From assembly GCA_036245805.1 (NCBI GenBank), contig BTRK01000004.1:38404907-38468906 (forward strand): DNA of 64,000 bases, in the 5' to 3' direction. The notes under the pieces were generated by a model. The model had not been told where the DNA came from. It worked only from the letters and a program-made list of their open reading frames with translations, and did no database searches. Shown here in pieces: positions 47,001 through 56,545 of this stretch. The stretch comes from Pristionchus mayeri. Lineage: Eukaryota > Nematoda > Chromadorea > Rhabditida > Neodiplogasteridae. Both the position numbers and the translations under genes were made by a program. Each line of letters opens with the position of its first letter. The stretch's first letter is position 1.

Positions 47001-47780
47001 GAAACACGACTTTACAGAATGGGATACACAAAATTTCTTTTCGGTTCCATTTAACGTCATTATTATTTAAACGTATAAATAAACCCACAGAAACACAAAA
47101 ACGTTGGTTTATATGACAAATGCGAAAAATCGTGACCAGCCAAATGTGACACGTAAAGTTTCGGACCTTAGGGAGATCATGACGGACCAACGAAATTGAA
47201 ATCGGTTTTACGATATTCGATGCAGAATTCAATGGGCTACATTTTAAGCATGGTAAGACCTGGGGGTCTCTCAATATATCAACTGTATGTGTGAAAAAGT
47301 GAAAATTTTGTATGTGAAACCACCATAACAATAGAGTGTGATTCGATTTGGATGGTTAAATTTTGGTTATTAGTGATGTCTAGAACAACAACAAAGAGAT
47401 TTTGACTCCACCTTTTCGGGTTGAGAAATTATGAAATTTCGATTTTTAACATTTGTGACCATTTTTTTCCTGTGCGCAGGAGGAATCAGGAATTCAGTGA
47501 CCATTTGTGGTACATGGGGCCAAGGGGTACACACGCACAAAGCATGGGCGCCTGAATGTCATTGCTAACGAAACAGGTCCGGGGAATGGCCATTATGGTC
47601 GATTCTTACCGATCCGACCTCTTAAAAATATTTAAAAAAAGAATTACATTAAGAATATCGTTCTTCCGACGATCGTCGATAGCCCAAAGAGTAAATCCAA
47701 ATGTATTCGAAAAGAATATCACTCCAGTTATGCCCATTAATAACACGCTTTGTCCGAAATGGTATTGTTATTTTTAAAAT
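44092..47780 (-). CDS. Multi-pass membrane protein, incomplete model
   Basis: Exons that fit are about 47780-47646 (VLLMGITGVIFFSNTFGFTL, a membrane segment), 45043-44962 (WLHDVPDTLVWGDMFDTP), 44915 to about 44840 (ELALLSLTLIYGFLFYPG), 44531-44436 (VLRLIVMFLFVNNTVVAI), 44342-44272 and 44230-44092 (stop at 44092). The second joins the third in phase, and the last three join in phase. A further hydrophobic stretch at 44520-44730 (VALAVYVYEMDLYTFLAMG) could not be joined cleanly, so the gene may be decayed there. At least four hydrophobic segments argue for a multi-pass membrane protein. I do not recognise the family. A 2.5-kb palindrome lies in the intron between the first two exons listed. Confidence 0.45.
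45118..47621. mobile_element. Giant palindrome P4, TTAA-flanked
   Basis: It is 2.5 kb, bordered by TTAA at 45114-45117 and 47622-47625. The ends are GAGACCGGATCGGTAAGA and its near complement. The arms are about 1.2 kb and closely matched, meeting near 46365. Both arms contain the same 136-codon open stretch in mirror image (45399-45809 plus, 46921-47331 minus), which is not coding-like. It lies inside an intron of the 44092-47780 gene. Confidence 0.8.
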
Positions 47781-47785
47781 AGTGT

Positions 47786-49262
47786 TAAATATTTAAAACG
47801 CGTTCTCTGTAAGAGTGCAACTGGTATGGCACAACTCCGCCAAAATGGTCTTCCAATGCTTAAACTTTCAGAATCTAACGACTAGGGACAAATAATCGTT
47901 CATTCGAGAACTGAAGCCAAAATATCGATTTTGACCTACAAAAATCGATAATTGTAAATTATGGATTTCTACGTTGTGCTATAGATTATTCGAAAGAGCT
48001 TGAAAAGTTATGTAAGAAAGTAGATTTTTGTCAAAAATAGTCTACGTGGAAGCGAGAAATAAGTAAAAATTTAAAATTTGTCGCTCATTTGCACATACAT
48101 CTCCGAAACTACACCTCTTAAAGTCAAAATCACGCTCCAGTTCCGACATATTTTGTGCCAAATGTATCGTAGAATTAGAATAACTAATGAAATCGCCATA
48201 TTTTCAGTGCCGAAGAAATGAAAATACCGCTCGAAATGACGACTTCCGTAGATTTTTTTTGGTTCCGACTAATTATTCTTCACTGTTTACTAGTGATATC
48301 CTTCCAAATCGACAACACGATTCATATTTGGCGTTGTGGAGCATATATCAGTAATTTTCATTGCGTTGCAAATGTGTTTTTATGCTTCAAAAATCATGCT
48401 TTTCACCACTGAAATCACAGATTTCCCTGCTGTTAACTCATCATTTCGACATACTTATACGTGCTGGTTACACTATTTGTATAGTATGGATAACCATTAA
48501 CAAGAATTGGTGGCATAGACCTCCAACAATGTTTTGAGGCTCCGATTCCTGATGCTACAAATATGGAAGATCGATTTCTTAGGAATTGTACACAAACAGT
48601 TTTTGAGAAAAAATGTGTGAATTTAAATGAAATATATGTTTGGAAATGATTTTCCTATGCTAACGAACAATAATTCAACGAGAAAACCACAAATATTACC
48701 TTTTCAAAAAAACCCATTTTTTGAAATATATTCAAATTTCAATTTTTGTGAAATCTCGAAATCTGATGTTTTTTTCGTAAATTTTGATAATATTGAATGC
48801 GAAAAAAATTTCCAACCATTATATTCATTAGAATTCACACAATTTTACTCAGAAACGGTTTGTGTACAATTCCGAAGCAATCGATCTTCCATATTCGAGC
48901 ATCAAGAATCGGAGCATCAAATCATTGGTGGAGGTCTATACCACCAATTCTTATTCATGGCTATCCATATTATACAAATAGTGTAACCAGCACGTATAAG
49001 TATGTCGAAATGATGAGTTAACAGCAGGGGAATTTGTGATTTCAGTGGTGAAAAGCATGATTTTTGAAGCATAAAAACACATTTGCAACGCAATGGAAAT
49101 TACTGATATATGCTCCACAACGCCAAATATGAATCGTGTTGTCGATTTGGAAGGGTATCACAAGTAAACAGTGAAAAATAATTAGTCGGAAATTAAAAAA
49201 TCTAAGGAAGTCGTCATTTCGAGCTTTCTTTTCATTTTTTCGGCACTGAAAATATGGCGATT
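47786..49262. mobile_element. Palindrome P5 with P1-type end
   Basis: The left edge TTAA plus AACGCGTTCTCTGTAAGA (from 47786) equals the terminus of P1. A palindrome follows with arms 48190-48600 and 48853-49262, for example CGCCATATTTTCAGTGCCGA at the left and its complement at the right. The matching right terminus is missing, so the element is truncated or rearranged. Confidence 0.6.
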
Positions 49263-49662
49263 TGATATATTTTCTGATGAAGTTCCCTTACCGAGTGCTG
49301 ATAACAAGGCCCAATATGAGAGTATGAACTTTCCGAAAAATGCCAGAAAAAAAGGCGAAAAATACAATAAATTTCCAGTTCGAAGCAATGTTTTGCAATC
49401 GTGAGGATGCAATGATTCTAAGGTCCGCGTGTGTTCGATTCAGATACAAAAAATTGCCGGACCGTAATTCGACTTAGTTGGCGCGGTGATAGAGAGCCCA
49501 CGCAAGTGCTCATGCACAATTTTGACGATTGATGCATGTTTTAATGTGGACAAATTGATAACAATAAATATTATGTTGAGAAGTCATGCATTTAGTCTGT
49601 TTTCATGTATTGTATCTCCCCTCCCTTTTCCCAATCCCTCCTCACTGTCTTCTTTATAACAG
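49263..49662. other. Intergenic, no gene seen
   Basis: There is a weak tRNA-like patch near 49408-49500 (TGTTCGATTCAGA, then TTGGCGCGGTGATAGAGAG), too degenerate to call a tRNA or a SINE. Confidence 0.35.
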
Positions 49663-50403
49663 AGGAATTCTGAGAGAACCGAGATACGTCCGTACAACGA
49701 AAACCTAACCTATACTGAAAAGTTGACCCTAGGGGTACTTTTTGACGTAGATCACGAAAATCGACCTTATGAGGTCCTATCTCTGACCCCTCATTCTCTG
49801 TGGTGCGCCGAAGAGGGCGGTCGGTTTTTGAAACTTTTGTTTGGAGCTTCTAAACCCCGTACATATATAGTAATTCTGAAAGATCTCGACTAGATCAGCA
49901 TTTTTACTGTTGGAAGCGAAGGGCTAGCTCATCTGAGAAAAAAGTTATGGCCGTTTGAAATCTCAAAATTGCCTCCCTGAAAATTTTTCTAGAGCCCATG
50001 ACAAATTTTATTTTTTCATTCGATTCCCCATCCATTTTTGCCCTTTGTGCCCAAATTTCACGGGATTTGCATCTGTACCTTATCTTCGTTTTCTCCTTCG
50101 AAAGAGGAGAAGTCGCTGTATTTCGCAATATACCGAAATTTCGATTTTGTGTCCGAGCTCTGTAAATGTCTCGATTTTCTCATTTATGGTTCCAATACTA
50201 TTACATATTTATTGTTTTGAGTTTTGAGATTTTTCTAAATTACTCTCCTCTCACTTGAGGAGGGATGAGTGAAAAAAAGAAAAAAAGGCGAGAAATTCGT
50301 TGTATTTCAAGATGGAACTGAGCAAGATCGTATTAGAATGGACTGTATGGATTGGCCTTTGATGAAAAGTCGAAACATTGATTTTACTGGCTGAGTAACT
50401 AAT

Positions 50404-50600
50404 AGGGTATCCCATAAGTTCTCGGACTTTTTTTGTATTCGTTGTTTTCTTTATTTTTTTTATAAATTCTTTATTCTCAGTAAACAGTGTATGCCCCCTT
50501 GCATCCCAGCACTTACTTCCATCGATCAGGCAGGGTATCAATTACTATCCTCCTGAAGTCCTGTGGTTTACTATTAGAGTCCATTCATTCCTGGCAGTAT
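50404..50600 (-). mobile_element. Mariner 3'-end fragment
   Basis: The end GGGTATCCCATAAGTTCT resembles a mariner terminal repeat. The minus-strand frame beside it reads a typical transposase C-terminus (CWDARGHTLFTENKEF). The rest of the element is missing. Confidence 0.6.
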
Positions 50601-51144
50601 CTATTGAGTGCATCTCATTTGGCAAAGAAATTGTTTTTCTGAAATGTGGATTTCTGAAAATAAATTCGGGGTACTACCTGTTCGGACCACCGATGGATTT
50701 AGAGTACTTTTCTTCTACTTCAATGTGCGCATACTCTGCTCAGGGTTTCCCTTAACCTACGTGAGAACAGGGCGAGAATATTTCATAGCGTGCCGATGTG
50801 ACAGGGTAGTTTCATCGACAGAAAATTCGCTTTTCATGAAGAGTTCGTTTCAGTCAAAACAGGTTGTACGATAAGGGCATCTGCTCCTTTTATAAGGACC
50901 ACATCCGAGTAGGATTCGGAAGTGTAGAAACCTAGGAGGGGACGAATGTTGTTAAATTGACAGCGTTTATCGAGCTGTTATCATTGCCAATTTCGATGTA
51001 GTGCCTAATTGGCGGTAGCAATCAACAACCTTCCATTTGGGGGCGATTGGTTTTTTTCTTGGGCGCGATAGAATTTTTTTCACTTGAAAAAGTGGAGTGC
51101 AGGAGAGTAGGCCCATGAAAGATTTCAAAATATTTGTTGTGTTA

Positions 51145-51823
51145 TTAGGTTGATGCAAAAGTCTTGCGGTTTTTTGTGTCCGTACTTTGAACTATCATAA
51201 TTATCTTGTCCCAAATCACAATGACTAACAAACATAGCAGTGTTTAAAGGTATGCTTGTACTTTACATAAACACATTTCAATCAATCCGATATCGCAATC
51301 AACGCAAGAAATTATGATAAACTCAATTGCAATTGATGCTCAAAATTTTGCATTAATTGTATTTTACTGGATATTTGTTGGCAAAATTCACAAAACATGA
51401 CCATACTGATGTCTGCGAAGTATCACGTATACCCCTTCAGAAAATATGTTCCAACTGAGTCTCGATTAAGTTTCGACCGAATTACATGTTATTGAAAATA
51501 TATTGTCGACGCTGGCTACATGAAACTTGTTCGGATTTTTTGCATCGAAGACCAAGTATACAGGCTTCACTATGAGTGTGGTATATTCACCCACCAAGAG
51601 GCTATATTCTCATAAAAAATATTGGCGCCTGCGTATATCTCGTTTCTAATTTTAACTTTGTCCTACTCTTGCCTCTCCGATTGGCAATGCTTATAGGGTG
51701 CGCATATGAAAGAGTATGCAATGCCGCATTAGTAATTAATATACCGAGGTTCGTCGGTCAAACTGAAAAAAAGATGAAATGCAAAATATAAAAAAAAACC
51801 GCAAGACTTTTGCATCAACCTAA
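51145..51823. mobile_element. Internally deleted mariner (679 bp)
   Basis: Perfect inverted ends TTAGGTTGATGCAAAAGTCT are flanked by TA at both sides (51143-51144 and 51824-51825). The interior holds no transposase. It is a non-autonomous derivative of a mariner different from the one at 24168, inserted in the loop of P6. Confidence 0.85.
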
Positions 51824-52898
51824 TACATAGGTCGATTATCCATTAAATACTTTTTGCGCGAAATTTCGTTTTTCTAGAGTGTATTTGAAGTCTGCGATAT
51901 GCGAAAAGCAATATTTGACCGGAAGTGAAAAGGCGCCACACGGACTTCAAATGAATAATTCATGCAAAATGCAGTTGACCATGATGTTCGGCATCGAAAA
52001 CTACCCCAGGAAACATGTTTTCCTGTGGTCCATAGGTTGGGCGGTTCAGAGGTTTTCTCGAATCTATCCCGAACGGTCTCATATGTTCGATCTCGACTAT
52101 AAACATTGATATATATTACATTTCGGCCTCAAATCTCAAAACAATAAATATTTAATAGTATTGGAACCATAAATGAGAAAATCGAGACATTTACAGAGCT
52201 CGGACACAAAATCGAAATTTCGGTATATTGCGAAATACAGCGACTTCTCCTCTTTCGAAGGAGAAAACGAAGATAAGGTACAGATGCAAATCCCGTGAAA
52301 TTTGGGCACAAAGGGCAAAAATGGATGGGGAATCGAATGAAAAAATAAAATTTGTCATGGGCTTTAGAAAAATTTTCAGGGAGGCAATTTTGAGATTTCA
52401 AACGGCCATAACTTTTTACTCAGATGAGCTAGCCCTTCGCTTCCAACAGTAAAAATGCTGATCTCGTCGAGATATTTCAGAATTACTATATATGTACGGG
52501 GTTTGGAAGCTCCAAACAAAAGTTTCAAAAACCGACCGCCCACTTCGGCGCACCACAGAGAATGAGGAGTCAGAGATAGGGCCTCATAAGGTCGATTTTC
52601 GTGATCTTCATCAAAATGTACCCTAGGGTCAACTTTTCAGTATAGGTTAGGTTTTTGTTGTACGGAGCCTGTAGGAAATAACTCGAATCTCTCAGAAATC
52701 CTCTGATAAGCATGGTTCCAATACAAAATCGGAATTAATACCTAAGGGGCAATTGTATCGATCCTTGAAATATCACGCCCCCTGGCATTACTGCGTTCCC
52801 CTCACCTCGTCATAAACTCTCCTCTGACAGCTTAACCTATCCGATGAGACCATGTTACTCACTGGCATCGATTCTTCTACAACGATTGATTAGGCTGG

Positions 52899-54710
52899 AT
52901 GCTTCCGACCTTAAATGACCCCGATACTCCATCCAGTCTTCCTCTCTTCATTCATTCACATTCTCTCATGGAATCATCTCGTCCCTCTCAATCCCTCTCT
53001 GCCATGAACCTCACCGATAAATCACACTTCGAACGACTTCCTCACGATCTTCTGTGGAAAATCTTTGACTACACGCCGCGTTCGATCTACAAGCTGAGAC
53101 AGGTAATTTACTTACTTCACAATTATTTAATTACAATAATAATAAAAATTAAAACGATAACTAATACGTTCCAGACTTGTCGTGCGCTTCATTTCGGTGT
53201 TTGCGGCTATTCTCTCCTGAATTCTACTCTTCCTTTCATTGAACGGCTGACTATACGAGGATCAAAAGAGTTGGATATGCAACATCAGCCATACGTAAGT
53301 GTTTATGCATTTGTTGTATTGCGACTTTATGGACCTCTTTACAGTTTCAAATAATGCAAATAAGACTCCAAATCACACTCACGATTTTAGGCAGGAAAAC
53401 GTCTCCCCGGCGACATGCGACTGGATATCAAGGTTGCCTACGAGAAGGCCTCGCTCTTCAAGCTACTGTTTGTGCGAGACGGAGCAGTGGACATTTCCCG
53501 ACTTCGACGGCCGAAGGATGATTACAAGCACTCACTCATTTGCACGGTAAGTTTGAGTGTGATTTGGAGACTAAAAATGTGAAGGTGTGCAGAAACGTCC
53601 ATGATTGTTGTATTAAGCCGAAACGAAATCAGACTGAAAAAATACGCAAAATGATTTTAAAATTGCTCATTGCAGGAATTTAGTTTCGGATTTCACGCTG
53701 ATACACAGCGATACCCTGAGGAAATGAACGTCCTTACCCGGCTAGTAGAGATCATGGGCACTGAGATTGGACAGATGGGTTTTAAAAAATTTCACAAAAA
53801 CTGGAATAAAAACTACACACTATCAATACATCATTCCAGGTGGATGTATTCTATTGCGCCACACAGTCTGAGCTTGCAGCCATAGAGAAAATACTCCAAG
53901 GAATTACGAAAACTGAGCGCATCGGATTCACGGTCAACACACTCGATTCCAACACTGCGTGAGCCTTTTTCCCTTTAATATGCATGATTTCCCGATATAT
54001 TCGATTACCAGATATAATCGACATTTCATACGAATATGCATACTTTTCAGATACACACTTACGAAGATGGTGCGCGAAAAAGGGGTCGACGGCGTTTATC
54101 TCGCTGTCAGAAAAGTGTCGATGGACCATCCACGTATGTCAAATTTCCTACTATATTTTAAATACGTCACCTCATCCCTTCGAGAATTGTTTTTTTCGTT
54201 CGTTCATTCGCACACAGTTCTATCTTGCCATATTTCCTTGCTTAATATTGACACATTTATAGAAATTTCAATCTTAATTCCTTGTTTCCATTTAGTAACC
54301 ATCCTGTTCGACCTGTCAACACTCGTTCGTTCACTCGTCCTCATCCAGAACAAACACCCTGAGGTCAAGTCAGGCTCCTCTTTCTTCTTCGGAATGATGG
54401 ACGCGGAATGGTGGTGGATAATAGTGGACATGTTCTCGGGGAAACTCGATCAACTCACCATCCACAATCACGATTATCCAGGATACCTGAGATTGGAGTG
54501 TGCGCATGAACTTGCTGAGGTTTGTTGCGTCGTTTTTATTAAAAATTTCCTGTCAACATTTTTCAAACATTTCAGATGTTACCAAATCTCGATAAGCCGA
54601 TATGGTTCGATGCTGCATGCAATTGCTTCGATTTACATGCATTAGATTCGTCCAATGGCCATCTTGTGCGATGTAAGAGATTTTTCTTCTTGAAAAAATA
54701 CAATATTTAG
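52899..54710 (+). CDS. F-box protein F8, one irregular splice
   Basis: Exons are 52899-53102 (FERLPHDLLWKIFDYTP), 53175-53294, 53391-53546, 53676-53777, 53840-53958, 54051-54133, 54296-54519 and 54576-54710. All joins keep phase except 53777/53840. The reading frame there needs an intron starting GG; the canonical GT one base later (53779) gives a shift. This is a one-base difference that is either a real defect, an assembly error or an unusual splice. The C-terminal part has TILFDLSTLVRSLVLIQ, WWWIIVDMFSGKLDQLTI, YPGYLRLE and LPNLDKPIWFDAACN. The start could also be the ATG at 52968. It is less similar to the other copies and richer in C, so it is an older branch. Confidence 0.7.
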
Positions 54711-55319
54711 AATATCATACGAATATATATGAATATCTATGAATATTATACGCGCACTGGTAGATTTTGTAGTTTTGAAATAGCGAGAGATGAAACTTGT
54801 TCAGGTTGCGATCGGTTTCGCAACCTTAGCAGCCACGAACATAATGTGTTTTTTTTATAAAAGTGTTAATAAATTCCTCGCTCAGGCGGACCCCGATTGG
54901 AGATAAAGCACGTGTCAAGAATGAAAGAGAAGAACTGGCATGTATCGATCTTTTAATGTTGCTGTTCTATCGCCGAACTAAATATCCATCACACATTATT
55001 GTATTGAAATGTTTACATTAAATAAAAGTTATTCTCAAATATCTGTCCTTTGATTCAACCTTCGGTATTGATTTGATGTAAACAAACAACAGATGTGTAA
55101 TATATTCGCTTGTAATCACCAATGTGAGAAATGGGGAAATGTGCGAGGATCAAACTCTCACTAGAGTGCGTCTGAAAGGGCTCGGCCACAGTTCTTACAA
55201 TTAGCACACATGTGATAATGCGTGTTGAGTGAGTGAGAATGACAGGCGTGGCGGGAACATAGGCATTGGCCGGCACGTATTATTTGACATTGTCTGCTTT
55301 ACATGTCGGGATATTGTTG
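54711..55319. other. Intergenic between F8 and F9
   Basis: No exon could be supported. It contains a short direct pair GGTTGCGATCGG / TTTCGCAACC near 54808 that can form a small hairpin. Confidence 0.4.
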
Positions 55320-56545
55320 CTATATTTCGAGAACTGTTTCACTTTCGCAGTACATGCTAGCCCATAATGGTAGGTCACCATTACGGGCCCTCAATACTTC
55401 ATCGTATGCATATTTTGAACGTTTATCAAAATATTGAGTCAGGATTGGGTGCACGACTATCCACGAATACCGATCAGCCAACAGAAAGAATGGAACCTCA
55501 CGTCCTTCTAAGTCAGTGTAAGTCTCCATTTCACCCACCCCAGCTTTGACCTAGCGTTGAGACTGAGGAGTACAACTCGTAAGAGAGGTAGTCCACCCTC
55601 CGCCTCATTTAACGCGCTTTCTCATCTCTCAACCTTTCGAGAGAGAGTGTCTAATGAAGAAGACATTATCCCAGTATCGAACTCTACTGACGAGTCGAGT
55701 GCACCGATATTTCCTTATCATGCGCTATGTCGGGTCAGAACTATGACGTCAATTTAAGAAAGTCATCGTGGAATAAAAAATAGTTCTCATCCGACCTAGT
55801 TACCCTAATCATATCCGATTCTAGCAAATGTCCATCTGGAATCGGAACGAGAGGCAAATAACGAGGATATATGCGAGGATCAATGCCTATCTGCATTCGA
55901 GGAATTTCCGTCCGAGATCATCTGGTCGATTCTCGATTACACGCCAAAATCAGCGTTCAAACTGCGTCGGGTCGGTGAACTGTTAGCTGACTTTTAGCTA
56001 TTATTTTTTTTTTTTTTTTAACTTTTTGAACAGAGAATAAATGTTTCAAACCGAGTAATACGATAATTTATGAGTCATTGATAATTGATTGTGCTGTATC
56101 AGACACACATTCAAGCATGGCTCCTTCGAGATCATCATTGAATAGGATAACAGGTTCATACTCCATGCTTTCTACTTTTACACTTCTGCTAGTCCGTTTC
56201 TGAATAATTCATTTGTCGTGATCATAGTGGAACGCACCTCGTTCTTCGTTCGCATATTCGTTGCTTTGTCCAGTCTCTCTAAACTTGCTTTCGCGTCTGT
56301 GCTTTCCTGAAAAGGAAGTTTTTGCGACTGTGTACTTTCATATTAACTACCTCTTCTTCAATAGAATCTCTACTTGGTTCTCTTGCTCTCTTCCGTTTTT
56401 CCCTCTTCTGAACTCTCTTCATGGCCATTTCAATTGCTTCTTCGCGTAGAAGAGTTGAAATATAACTCTGGCACTGCGTTTCCTTGGGACAAGCAGCAAG
56501 AGGGAAACGATATTCATCAGTTCCAGGAACTGACATCTCCTTTAA
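55320..56545 (-). CDS. Probable two-exon gene of unknown function in F9 intron 1
   Basis: Exon 56545-56351 (65 codons; EMSVPGTDEYRFPLAACP, then a basic helix EAIEMAMKRVQKREKRKRA, ending SIEEE) joins exon 55550-55320 (77 codons; GEMETYTDLEGREVPFFLLA, then DRYSWIVVHPILTQYFDKRS, stop at 55320-55322). Both borders are GT-AG and the phase is 0 on both sides. A possible start is the ATG at 56534-56536; upstream exons may exist. The second exon lies just upstream of the F-box exon of F9, on the other strand. I recognise no family, and it could be a transposon-derived fragment. Confidence 0.45.

Larger units (their letters stand above)
49663..52707. mobile_element. Giant palindrome P6 with insertions in its loop
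   Basis: The arms 49663-50230 and 52130-52707 are reverse complements with few differences (TCCAACAGTAAAAATGCTGA at the right, complement at the left). The tips read AGAGGAATTCTGAGAG and its complement. The spacer of about 1.9 kb holds a mariner fragment and a deleted mariner. The arm segment AAAATGGATGGGGAATCGAA is related to P1 sequence. No TTAA pair was identified at the ends. Confidence 0.75.

Noticed and set aside
45399..47331. Two 136-codon ORFs (plus 45399-45809 and minus 46921-47331) with nearly identical products
   Set aside because: They are the same sequence seen on both arms of palindrome P4. The composition is not coding-like, and no splice or family evidence supports them.
49400..49520. 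Possible second tRNA gene
   Set aside because: Only isolated A- and B-box-like patches in the wrong order; no cloverleaf could be drawn.
49955..52401. Mirror-image 90-codon ORFs at 49955-50227 and 52129-52401
   Set aside because: By-products of the P6 arms.
28341..52707. Palindromes as pure assembly artefacts
   Set aside because: The arms differ by indels and substitutions, P1 is asymmetric by about 100 bp, and P6 has unique insertions in its loop. Long reads would still be the proper test.
55557..55757. Basic 66-codon ORF as the first exon of F9
   Set aside because: No ATG at its start and no donor that gives the phase 1 needed by the exon at 55825.
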